Below are positions 42,536-49,897 of a stretch of 64,000 bases of DNA, piece by piece (positions within the stretch are counted from its first letter, which is position 1; each line of letters begins with the position of its first letter). The position numbers and the translations under genes are program-made. The notes under the pieces are model-generated. The model searched no databases. It worked only from the letters and a program-made list of their open reading frames with translations, and had not been told where the DNA came from. Source of the stretch: Pantoea latae (GTDB lineage Bacteria > Pseudomonadota > Gammaproteobacteria > Enterobacterales > Enterobacteriaceae); NCBI RefSeq assembly GCF_002077695.1, contig NZ_MWUE01000033.1:124001-188000 (forward strand). The letters run 5' to 3'.

Positions 42536-43432
42536 CTATTTCGCGCCGGAAACGATATCGAGCGTCGCCTCGAGCGACAGGGGCAGCAGCTCGCCGTGCG
42601 TCTTTCCAGGATAACGTATTTCATGCAGCCTGACGCGTTTCTCTCGCAGGGTGGCGATCAGCATGCTGTCGGCGTCATTTATGCTGGCAAGGTCATGCCC
42701 TTTGCGGCGATCGCTCTGCCCATCGCCCTCGATCAGATAGAGCGTTTTACCGTTTAAGCCTGACGCCGCCGCCTGCTGCGCCAGCTCGACGATGCGCTGA
42801 TGCCGCCAGCCGAGCGACGGCGCCGCGCTGAAATAGTGCGTAAACCAGGCGCTCTTATAGAGCGTATCGAGCACGAACAGCCCGCCGAAAGAGTGGCCCC
42901 ACAGCGCGCGGCGCTGCGCATCGCTTGCCGCCTGTTTCTCCGCCCAGGGAACGATTTGACTGAGCAGCAGCGCGCGGAAAGCATGGCTGCCGCCGCCCGC
43001 ATAGCGTTCCTGACGCGGATCGCCTGGCTGACCGCCGGGCGGCGTGTAGTCCAGCGCGCGTGCCTGAACGTCAAACGGCAAACGGGTATCGTACCCCACC
43101 GCGACAAGGATCGGCGGCTGCTTTTCCGCCAGCTGTTCGAGGCGTTCATCGCTCAGGCGAGCCATCGCCGCGTTGCCATCCAGCAGGTAAAGCACCGGGT
43201 AGCCCTGCGCTGGCGCGGCCTGCTTCGGTATCCCAAGCCAGACTTTGTAATGACGCTGGCCATCGGCAGAGGTAAAGGTCTGGGTGGTGAAGCGGTACCA
43301 GGCTGAACCGCGATCGGCGATATTGGCGCCCAGCGGCTCCATTCGCGGTCTGGCATTAGCCTGGCTGACCGGGATGAGCGCCACGCTCAACGCCAGCAGC
43401 GCGCCGGCGAGATGTTTCAACGAAATATGCAT
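42536..43432 (-). CDS. secreted alpha/beta hydrolase, IroE/Fes-like esterase
   Basis: A 298-aa putative esterase with a signal peptide (MHISLKHLAGALLALSVALIPVSQANA). The nucleophile elbow is GHSFGG (in RALWGHSFGGLFVLD), and the catalytic His is probably in GKTHGELL near the C-terminus. The closest families are the periplasmic siderophore esterase IroE and related Esterase_D (PF00756) proteins. The start at 43432 was chosen for its signal peptide and the AGGAAGG 7 bases upstream; the frame extends 9 codons further. A Fur-box-like site lies 56 bases upstream, which supports an iron-linked role such as hydrolysis of a catecholate siderophore. No other siderophore gene is in the window. Confidence 0.8.
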   Translation of the reverse strand: MHISLKHLAGALLALSVALIPVSQANARPRMEPLGANIADRGSAWYRFTTQTFTSADGQRHYKVWLGIPKQAAPAQGYPVLYLLDGNAAMARLSDERLEQLAEKQPPILVAVGYDTRLPFDVQARALDYTPPGGQPGDPRQERYAGGGSHAFRALLLSQIVPWAEKQAASDAQRRALWGHSFGGLFVLDTLYKSAWFTHYFSAAPSLGWRHQRIVELAQQAAASGLNGKTLYLIEGDGQSDRRKGHDLASINDADSMLIATLREKRVRLHEIRYPGKTHGELLPLSLEATLDIVSGAK

Positions 43433-43487
43433 CAAAAAGCCTTCCTGACCTGTCGACAATAATTCGGCAGTCTAACAAATCACAGCT

Positions 43488-43506
43488 GATAATGAGAACC
43501 TTTCTC
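43488..43506 (-). promoter_or_regulatory. Fur box-like operator
   Basis: The 19 bases GATAATGAGAACCTTTCTC match the Fur consensus GATAATGATAATCATTATC at 15 positions, including the first eight. The site lies just upstream of the leftward esterase gene, so iron would repress it. Confidence 0.6.
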
Positions 43507-43721
43507 AACAGCATGATCGCCATTGCTTTATGGTTGCTTATCAGCGCCAATGGCTAAACTCTGATTTGCCGCGTCAGGGATTGCGCATTCACATCACAAA
43601 TCGTTAAATTTCAGCATTCAGCCAGTTTTTTATTTATTTTGGTGCCGGGCGTTTGTCAGTTTTTCTTCGCCGTCACCCCTTTCAACAGACACCAGCAAGG
43701 CCATTAATCAGAGGTTGTGAA

Positions 43722-44672
43722 ATGGACCGCCTAAAATATCAGATAAGGGTTGTGCGCTTTTTATTCCTGTACGCGCTGTTTCGCATGAAGATATTTACCT
43801 TCAGCGATCTGGCTTATTCCGATAAAGAAAATGAAGCGTTAGATATTCTTACGCGGCACGACGGCGATAAAAACGCGATTCCGAAAGTGATCTGGATGTA
43901 CTGGGACAGTCCCAATCCGCCCGATCATATTATGGCTTTCTATAAAAAAATGAAGGTGATCAATCAGGCGCATGAAATCATCCTGCTGGATCGCAACAGC
44001 GTCAGAAAATATCTGCCGACGCTGCATTTTGATTTCCAGGGCATTGGTCTGGCGCATAAAAGCGACGTTATCCGCCTGGCTTTGCTCAAGCGCTATGGCG
44101 GCATTTGGGTCGACTGCTCAACGCTGGTCTATCAGGATTTCAGCTGGGTGCACGAGCGCGGCGGCTACGATCTGGTGGGCTACTACAGCGAGGCCAACAC
44201 TCAGGACGCGCGTTTCCCGGTAATAGAAACCTGGTTTATGTGCGCCCCGCCGGAAAACGCCTTTGTCAGCCGCTGGCTGGCGTTGATTATGCCGCTGACG
44301 AAAATCAGCGTGGACGACTATTACCGCCAGATAAAAGATCGTCCCGACTTCGAGCGCATCAAACAGGGCATCCCGCGCGGCAGCTATCTGACCACTAACT
44401 ATCTCTGTCAGATTGCGATGCGCGAAGCGGAAGGCGTTAACCTTTATTTGAAAAAGTGCGAAACCTCCGCCTTCTATTATCAGAATGTCTTTAAATGGAA
44501 CTGCCTGAAAATGTCGCTGTTTTTACTCTGTACGCGCCAGCCCGCCACGCATCCGACATTAATCAAGCTGACCAATAGCGATCGCCAGTTTTTACCGCTG
44601 GCGCGCAAATTACGCATTCTCGATGCGGAAAGCATTCTGGGAAAATTAATGCTGGAACAGCAGCACCCTTAA
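43722..44672 (+). CDS. capsular polysaccharide synthesis-type glycosyltransferase, copy 1
   Basis: A 316-aa protein of the Caps_synth (GT32-like) group. IPKVIWMYWDS (about 54-64) and HKSDVIRLALLKRYGGIWVDCSTLVYQDFSW (about 109-139) are the donor-binding blocks, with the DxD-like motif replaced by Asp-Cys-Ser. It has no classic signal peptide but does have a hydrophobic N-terminal stretch (about 10-21), so it probably sits at the inner face of the membrane. The ATG at 43722 has AGAGG upstream; the longer frame has no support. A second, closely related gene follows 20 bases downstream. No other capsule genes are near, so the sugar acceptor is unknown. Confidence 0.78.
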   Translation: MDRLKYQIRVVRFLFLYALFRMKIFTFSDLAYSDKENEALDILTRHDGDKNAIPKVIWMYWDSPNPPDHIMAFYKKMKVINQAHEIILLDRNSVRKYLPTLHFDFQGIGLAHKSDVIRLALLKRYGGIWVDCSTLVYQDFSWVHERGGYDLVGYYSEANTQDARFPVIETWFMCAPPENAFVSRWLALIMPLTKISVDDYYRQIKDRPDFERIKQGIPRGSYLTTNYLCQIAMREAEGVNLYLKKCETSAFYYQNVFKWNCLKMSLFLLCTRQPATHPTLIKLTNSDRQFLPLARKLRILDAESILGKLMLEQQHP

Positions 44673-44692
44673 TCAATACGCAGGATAAAAAC

Positions 44693-45646
44693 ATGCAAAA
44701 GCTGAAACGCGCCCTCAGAACGGCAAAATTTCTCCTGCTGTATCTTTTCTATAAGCTCGGTCTTTTTCGCTTTCCCGACCTGGCCTATTCAGATGCGCAC
44801 GACAATGACGTTAAAGATATTCGCCAGCATGACGGCACTCAGGCGCAGCCCATTCCTAAAGTGATCTGGATGTACTGGGACGACGTGACGCCGCCCGATT
44901 TTATTCAGGCTTTCTACGGCAAAATGAAGCAGATGAATCCGGACCATCAAATCCATCTGCTCAACCGCGAGACGGTGGCCGCCTTTCTGCCGTGGCTGCG
45001 CTTCGACTATGCGCGCATCGGCATGTCCCATAAAGGGGATGTGATCCGTCTGGCGCTGCTGAACGCCTACGGCGGCATCTGGGTCGACAGCTCCACGCTG
45101 GTCTATCAGGACTTCTCCTGGGTGCATCAGCGCGGCGGCTACGATGTGGTCGGCTACTACAGCGACGGCACCACCGTGGATAAGGCGTTTCCGGTGGTGG
45201 AGGCGTGGTTTCTCGCCTCGCCGCCGGCCAATCCCTTTATTGCCCGCTGGCTGGAGCTGATTATGCCACTGACGCAGATCGGCATTGACGACTACTACGC
45301 GCAAATCGCCCAGCGACCCGACTTTGCGCAAATTCAGCAGGGCATCAACCGCGGCAGCTATATCATCATTAACATTCTCTGTCAGATTGTGATGCGCGAG
45401 CAGCCTGGTTTTAGCTGCTATCTGAAGAAGTGTGAAAGTTCCGCCTTTTTCTATCAGGACGCGTTTCGCTGGGACAGCCTGAAGATGTCGCTGTTTTTGC
45501 TCTGCGCGCGCGAACCGGTGACGCATCCCAGACTGATTAAGCTGACCAATGACGATCGCCGCTTTCTGCCGCTGGCGCGCCGGTTGAATATTCTGAAGCA
45601 CGACAGCGTGATGGGTAAACTGCTGGCGCAGCAAAGCGCGTCTTAA
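44693..45646 (+). CDS. capsular polysaccharide synthesis-type glycosyltransferase, copy 2
   Basis: A 317-aa paralogue of the gene just upstream. Shared blocks are LAYSD near residue 29, IPKVIWMYWDD (about 54-64), HKGDVIRLALLNAYGGIWVDSSTLVYQDFSW, GGYDVVGYYS, the LKMSLFLLC block and LTNDDRRFLPLARRL at the end. In copy 2 the DxD-like position is Asp-Ser-Ser. The two proteins align over their whole length without gaps that I can see and differ at perhaps a third of positions, so they come from a tandem duplication that has diverged. They may add two different sugars or the same sugar to different acceptors. Confidence 0.78.
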   Translation: MQKLKRALRTAKFLLLYLFYKLGLFRFPDLAYSDAHDNDVKDIRQHDGTQAQPIPKVIWMYWDDVTPPDFIQAFYGKMKQMNPDHQIHLLNRETVAAFLPWLRFDYARIGMSHKGDVIRLALLNAYGGIWVDSSTLVYQDFSWVHQRGGYDVVGYYSDGTTVDKAFPVVEAWFLASPPANPFIARWLELIMPLTQIGIDDYYAQIAQRPDFAQIQQGINRGSYIIINILCQIVMREQPGFSCYLKKCESSAFFYQDAFRWDSLKMSLFLLCAREPVTHPRLIKLTNDDRRFLPLARRLNILKHDSVMGKLLAQQSAS

Positions 45647-45703
45647 CGCCGCGCGCTAAACCGGCTATGCTGGCTCGCAGATGACCGTAAAAGGGATGAG
45701 CAA

Positions 45704-46249
45704 ATGGAGTTAGTGACCGAACGTTTAGTGCTGCGTCCCGTTATCGGCCAGGACAGGGAGGCACTGTTCCGCATCTATGGCGATCCAGCGACTAACACAT
45801 TTAATCCCGCGGGTCCGCTGATCGATCTGGATGAGACGCAGCTGCTGCTGGATCGCTGGATTGCGCACTGGCGGCTGCACGGCTTCGGCAATATGGCGCT
45901 CGCGCTGCGCCACGCACCCCAGGAAGTCATCGGCTTCGGCGGATTTAGCGTTCGCGAGTTCGTTGGCAGGCCGGTAAATAATTTCGGCTACCGGCTGGCG
46001 ACGCAGGCGTGGGGCAAGGGTCTGGCGACCGAGTTTGCCCAAAGCATGGTGCGTTACGGCTTCGAGACGTGCGGTTTGCCGGTGATTGACGCCGCGGTGC
46101 GGCAAAATCACCTCGCCTCGCAGCGCGTGCTGGAGAAAGCGGGATTCTCGGTAAACGGCCACGCGTTCGACGTGCCCGACGCGCCCGCCAGCCTGACCTT
46201 CCAGCTTACCCTGGCGCAATGGCGCGCCGCTCAGGGCACGCCGCAGTAG
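45704..46249 (+). CDS. GNAT acetyltransferase, RimJ/RimL-like
   Basis: A 181-aa N-acetyltransferase of the RimJ/RimL family (Acetyltransf_3). It starts MELVTERLVLRPVIGQDREALFRIYGDP (the first strand and helix), has YRLATQAWGKGLATEFAQSMV (about 96-116, the acetyl-CoA loop) and NHLASQRVLEKAGF (about 135-148). Such enzymes acetylate protein N-termini, amino acids or drugs; the substrate is unknown. Its 3' end overlaps the convergent azlD gene by 19 bases. Confidence 0.83.
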   Translation: MELVTERLVLRPVIGQDREALFRIYGDPATNTFNPAGPLIDLDETQLLLDRWIAHWRLHGFGNMALALRHAPQEVIGFGGFSVREFVGRPVNNFGYRLATQAWGKGLATEFAQSMVRYGFETCGLPVIDAAVRQNHLASQRVLEKAGFSVNGHAFDVPDAPASLTFQLTLAQWRAAQGTPQ

Positions 46250-46554
46250 CGCAACGCGGCGGTCATCACGGCTGCCCCGATAATCACCGCGATCAACGGC
46301 GCTTTGCGCCAGGCGAGGAAAATGGCGAAAGCCACGCCCAGCACGCGCGCCATGCCGGCAAAATGCTGGCCTTCAAACAGGGTGGTGGTTGAGGCGACCG
46401 CCAGCAGCAGTATCGTCGCTGCGTCCGACAGCATGGTTTGCGTCCGCTCGGTGATCGGCAGACGGTTACCAAGCTTCACGCCCGCCAGACGCATCAGATA
46501 GGTTCCCGACGCCAGCAGCGCGATGCCTGCGACGATGAGCGCATGATGGTTCAT
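46231..46554 (-). CDS. azlD: AzlD-family branched-chain amino acid exporter subunit
   Basis: A 107-aa inner-membrane protein with four hydrophobic segments, of the AzlD/YgaH family. GIALLASGTYLMRLAGVKLG (11-30) is the family start, and AATILLLAVASTTTLFEG follows. With AzlC it forms a two-part exporter; the E. coli pair YgaZ-YgaH exports valine and methionine. Its start overlaps the azlC stop by 4 bases (ATGA), so the pair is translationally coupled. The conserved Arg in YLMRL is present. Confidence 0.82.
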   Translation of the reverse strand: MNHHALIVAGIALLASGTYLMRLAGVKLGNRLPITERTQTMLSDAATILLLAVASTTTLFEGQHFAGMARVLGVAFAIFLAWRKAPLIAVIIGAAVMTAALRYCGVP

Positions 46555-47216
46555 TTACGCATTCTCCATGTGAGTAAGCCCAGCAGCGAAAAGAGCACCG
46601 GCATGCCCGCCGGGACAAAAGGGGTCGCCAGAATCGACAACAGCGCGCCGCCCGACGCCGGGATCAGCGTCCGCCGCTGGCGCAGCGCCGGAAATATCAG
46701 CGCGATCAGAATCGCCGGAAACACCGCGTCGAGGCCGATGGCGGAGACATCAGGAATGAATTTGCCAATCGCCGCGCCGGCGATCACCGTCAGCGGCCAG
46801 ATCAGGGCAATACCCAGGCCGCACAGCCAGAATGCGGCGCGGCGCTGCGCCGGCGTTGACTGGGAAATGCCGAATACCACGCTTTCGTCATTCATGATAT
46901 GGCAGCCAAACAGGCCGCGCGTGCCCTTACCCACCAGATCCTTGACCGCAATGCCGAACGGCAGATGTCGCGCGTTCACCAGCAGACCAGCCAGCGCGGC
47001 GGTTAACGGGCTGCCGCCGCCCGCCACAATGCCGATAAACAAAAACTCAGACGCGCCCGCCAACACCAGCGTCGACAGCGCGACAGGCACCCACAGCGGA
47101 AAACCGTCGGCGCTAGCCAGCGAACCGTAGGATAAGCCGACAATGCCGTCGGCCAGACAGACCAGAATAATCGCTTTGACCACCTCACGGCTAAGGGGGA
47201 TGTGACGCCTCTGCAT
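46551..47216 (-). CDS. azlC: AzlC-family branched-chain amino acid exporter subunit
   Basis: A 221-aa inner-membrane protein of the AzlC/YgaZ family. Typical are LSYGSLASADGFPLWVPVALSTLVLAGASEFLFIGIVAGG (about 24-63) and VNARHLPFGIAVKDL (about 80-94), the latter being the strongest family motif, followed by NDESVVFG (about 108-115). Some six helices are expected. It is transcribed away from an XRE-cupin regulator gene with about 100 bases between, a setting in which the regulator probably controls the exporter. AzlD follows in an ATGA overlap. Confidence 0.85.
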   Translation of the reverse strand: MQRRHIPLSREVVKAIILVCLADGIVGLSYGSLASADGFPLWVPVALSTLVLAGASEFLFIGIVAGGGSPLTAALAGLLVNARHLPFGIAVKDLVGKGTRGLFGCHIMNDESVVFGISQSTPAQRRAAFWLCGLGIALIWPLTVIAGAAIGKFIPDVSAIGLDAVFPAILIALIFPALRQRRTLIPASGGALLSILATPFVPAGMPVLFSLLGLLTWRMRK

Positions 47217-47282
47217 AACAAATCCTTCTTATAACGAACGAAAATTCCATTATAATGAACGCCACAGCATCGTTTTACAATA

Positions 47283-47297
47283 CGAACGAATCGTTCG
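47283..47297. promoter_or_regulatory. inverted repeat in the azlC - XRE regulator control region
   Basis: CGAACGA-A-TCGTTCG is a perfect 7-bp inverted repeat with one central base. Another AACGAACGA copy lies at 47233-47241, and GAACG is repeated at 47258. The arrangement suggests an operator for the divergent XRE-cupin regulator, 22 bases before its start. Confidence 0.5.
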
Positions 47298-47318
47298 ATT
47301 TAGAAAACAGGAGTGAAC

Positions 47319-47864
47319 GTGACCCCGATCACAATTATTGCCAAGGGGCTGGTGCGCGAACGTCAGCGCGCCGGTTTGTCGCTGGCCGAAGTGGCGCGCC
47401 GTGCAGGTATCGCCAAATCGACGCTGTCGCAGCTGGAAGCGGGCAACGGCAATCCAGGCATCGAAACGCTCTGGGCGCTGTGCGTCGCGCTCAATATTCC
47501 TTTTGCCCGCCTGATGGAGCCAGAAGAGAAACGTATGCAGGTGATCCGTCGCGGCGAAGGACCGACCGTCACCGCCGAGCTGGCGGACTATCAGGCGGTG
47601 CTGCTGGCCACCTGTCCGCCCGGCGCGCGGCGCGATATCTATCTGCTGCACACCCAGCCGGGCAGCGAACGCTGTTCGGCGCCGCATTCGCCAGGCACCA
47701 TCGAACATATCATCGTTACCCAGGGACGCGCGCTGGTCGGCCCGGAACCTTCCCCTGTCGAGCTGCATCCCGGCGACTACATCTGCTACGCGGGTGATGA
47801 AGCCCATATCTTTCGCGCGCTGGAACCGGACACCCTGGCGGTGCTGGTGATGGAGCATAGCTGA
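47319..47864 (+). CDS. XRE-family regulator with C-terminal cupin
   Basis: A 181-aa regulator. The N-terminal HTH_3 domain reads LVRERQRAGLSLAEVARRAGIAKSTLSQLEAGNGNPGIETLWAL (about 11-54), and a cupin_2 sensor follows at about 75-178 with HSPGTIEHIIVTQGRA and HPGDYICYAGDEAHIF as its two cupin motifs. Regulators of this type usually repress nearby transport or catabolic genes. The GTG at 47319 was chosen because AGGAG lies 5 bases upstream; an in-frame GTG at 47313 overlaps that site. The gene is divergent from azlC and may respond to an amino acid. Confidence 0.85.
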   Translation: MTPITIIAKGLVRERQRAGLSLAEVARRAGIAKSTLSQLEAGNGNPGIETLWALCVALNIPFARLMEPEEKRMQVIRRGEGPTVTAELADYQAVLLATCPPGARRDIYLLHTQPGSERCSAPHSPGTIEHIIVTQGRALVGPEPSPVELHPGDYICYAGDEAHIFRALEPDTLAVLVMEHS

Positions 47865-47952
47865 GCCATCACTTTTTCCTATGATAGCTACGATTATCGT
47901 GGCGCCTCTGGCGAGTTAATATGGCGCTATCAGGGTTGATACCGAGGTCGTT

Positions 47953-48495
47953 ATGAAGATTACTCCCGCTACGCCGCAGCATATTCCCGCCATTCAGCAC
48001 ATCTACGCCTGGCATGTGCTGCACGGCAGCGCCACCTTTGAAACCGAGCCGCCGGACGCGGACGAGATGCAAAACCGGTTAAGCGCGCTGCTGGAAAAAG
48101 GCGGCATCTGGCTGGTGGCGCAGGAGGAGGAGGAGGAGGAGGTGATCGGATACTGCTATCTGACACCTTATCGACCGCGCTACGCCTACCGCTTCACCCT
48201 GGAAGATTCCATCTACCTTCATCCTGAACGCACCGGCCGTGGGGCGGGACGCGCGCTGCTGACGGAGGCGATACGCCTTGCCGAAGCGCGCGGCTTCCGT
48301 CAACTCGTTGCCGTTATCGCCGGCAACGACAATCAGGCGTCGGTCGGGCTGCATCGCGCGCTCGGATTCCGCGAAACCGGCGTGCTGAAAGCGGTAGGTT
48401 TCAAGCATGGCCGCTGGCTCGACACCCATTTTATGCAGCGCGAGCTGGGCACAGGCGACGCAACCTCGCCGGAAGCGCTGCTTCCGCCCTTTTAA
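47953..48495 (+). CDS. GNAT acetyltransferase, phosphinothricin/methionine sulfone type
   Basis: A 180-aa acetyltransferase of the L-amino acid/phosphinothricin type (YncA/MnaT-like). Features are HIYAWHVLHGSATFETEPPD (about 17-36), YCYLTPYRPRYAYRFTLEDSIYLHPERTGRGAGRALL (about 68-104, with the acetyl-CoA loop RTGRGAGR), and NQASVGLHRALGFRETG (about 126-142). These enzymes acetylate toxic amino acid analogues such as methionine sulfone or phosphinothricin. A run of six GAG codons (48124-48141) puts six Glu residues at the strand before YCYL, which is not a usual family trait. Confidence 0.85.
   Translation: MKITPATPQHIPAIQHIYAWHVLHGSATFETEPPDADEMQNRLSALLEKGGIWLVAQEEEEEEVIGYCYLTPYRPRYAYRFTLEDSIYLHPERTGRGAGRALLTEAIRLAEARGFRQLVAVIAGNDNQASVGLHRALGFRETGVLKAVGFKHGRWLDTHFMQRELGTGDATSPEALLPPF
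48124..48141 (+). repeat. GAG trinucleotide repeat, six units
   Basis: Six perfect GAG codons in a row inside the acetyltransferase gene encode Glu58-Glu63. Trinucleotide runs can change length by slippage and keep the frame, so the number of Glu residues may vary between strains. Confidence 0.9.
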
Positions 48496-48587
48496 CCGTC
48501 TCTGACAGCACCGCGCCACTGTCGCACGGGTCAACGCTGCTCGATCCCCTGCCCTCATGGTTTAAGGATATTCAGAGTAACCCCAGC

Positions 48588-48615
48588 AAGCGCTGCCTGA
48601 TGCAGCGCTTTTTTT
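48588..48615 (+). terminator. strong terminator before the DadA-like gene
   Basis: AAGCGCTGC and GCAGCGCTT form a perfect 9-bp stem around CTGAT, followed by TTTTT. It closes the acetyltransferase transcript; it is about 90 bases after that stop. Confidence 0.9.
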
Positions 48616-48712
48616 ATGCCGGTAAAAGCAGCAGGTAAGAACGAAAAGCAATTGGTCGACGCCCTGCTCTGTTTGCTATAACGCGCTATTCACCAGTCGG
48701 GAGGTTACTGTT

Positions 48713-49894
48713 ATGACACAGCGTATTGCCGTTATCGGCGCAGGCGTGTTGGGGTTGTCCGTGGCGCGCATGCTGGCTCTGCAAGGCGCGCAGGTTACCC
48801 TGTTTGAAAAAGGCACGCCAGGCGCCGGCACCAGTCAGATCAGCTTTGCCTGGGTTAACGCCAACGGCAAAAGCCCGGAAAGCTACCACCGTTTAAATGC
48901 GGCCGGTATTGAGGCGCATAAACGCCTGCAGCGCCTCTCTGATGCCCCCGCGCCCTGGCTGCTGGAAACCGGCACCTGGGAGTGGGCGGCGGCGCCAGCC
49001 GTGCGTGCGCAGCTGGAGAAGCGGCTCGCGACGCTGACCACGCTTGGCTATCCCTGGCAGGCGGTCACGCGGGATGCGCTGCTCAAGCAGTTTCCTGAAC
49101 TGCGGCTGGATTCCCGCATTCAGCAAGGCTGGTTTTTCCCCTCGGAATGTCTGCTCTATCCTGCCCTGCTGATCGGCTGGCTTCAGGCTCAGCTACGCGG
49201 TCTCGGCGCGACGCTGGTGACGCAGAAGGAGGTGCTGACGCTCGATGAAACGCCTGAAGGCGTGACGCTGGAGCTTTCCAGCGGCGAACGCTGGCTGGGG
49301 GATCGGGCGATTCTGGCCGCCGGCCGCTGGTCAGCAGAGCTTCTTACTCAGCTGGGCCTCGATCTGGCGATGACCGACGCCAGTCGCCCCGATAAGGTGG
49401 CCTGCAGCTTTCTCGCCGTGACCGATCCTTTGCCGATCCAGATCAACAGCAATATTATTTCCCCTGAACTCAACGTCAGGCCGGACGGCGGCGGCAGGCT
49501 AATGCTTCAGGCGCTGGATCTGGATGAGTATGCGGATCCGGCTCGACCGGCGAGTACGGAAGGGATGATCGGTCAGGAATTTTTGCGCCGTCTGCGCCGT
49601 CTGTTTATCCAGACCGAAGGCGCGCGGATTGCACAGATTGCGGTAGGTCAGCGCGCGCGTCCCGCCGACGGATTGCCCGCTGTCGGCTATGTCAGCCGCC
49701 ACCAGCGAGCCTATTTGCTGGTTTCTCATAGCGGCATGACGCTGGCGCCGCTGTTAGGCGAGCTGGTGGCGCATGAGGTGCTTACGGGGGAGCGACCCGA
49801 GATGCTGGCCGATTTCGCGCCTCAGCGCCTGCTGACGGCCTTTACAGGAAAAAGCGAGGGTCTGGCCCCCGCTTACCTTCCCGCTGCGCAGTAG
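48713..49894 (+). CDS. FAD-dependent amino acid oxidase/dehydrogenase, DadA-like
   Basis: A 393-aa flavoenzyme of the DAO family. The N-terminal FAD-binding motif is IAVIGAGVLGLSVARMLALQGAQVTLFEKGTPGAGTS (5-41). The middle section has WLLETGTWEW (about 82-91) and ILAAGRWSAELLTQLG (about 200-215), and near the end GLPAVGYVSRHQRAYLLVSHSGMTLAPLLGEL (about 321-352) is the second flavin contact. DadA-like enzymes oxidise D-amino acids or N-methyl amino acids with a membrane quinone or oxygen; the substrate cannot be told. The gene converges on sad with three bases between the stops. Confidence 0.82.
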   Translation: MTQRIAVIGAGVLGLSVARMLALQGAQVTLFEKGTPGAGTSQISFAWVNANGKSPESYHRLNAAGIEAHKRLQRLSDAPAPWLLETGTWEWAAAPAVRAQLEKRLATLTTLGYPWQAVTRDALLKQFPELRLDSRIQQGWFFPSECLLYPALLIGWLQAQLRGLGATLVTQKEVLTLDETPEGVTLELSSGERWLGDRAILAAGRWSAELLTQLGLDLAMTDASRPDKVACSFLAVTDPLPIQINSNIISPELNVRPDGGGRLMLQALDLDEYADPARPASTEGMIGQEFLRRLRRLFIQTEGARIAQIAVGQRARPADGLPAVGYVSRHQRAYLLVSHSGMTLAPLLGELVAHEVLTGERPEMLADFAPQRLLTAFTGKSEGLAPAYLPAAQ

Positions 49895-49897
49895 GCC

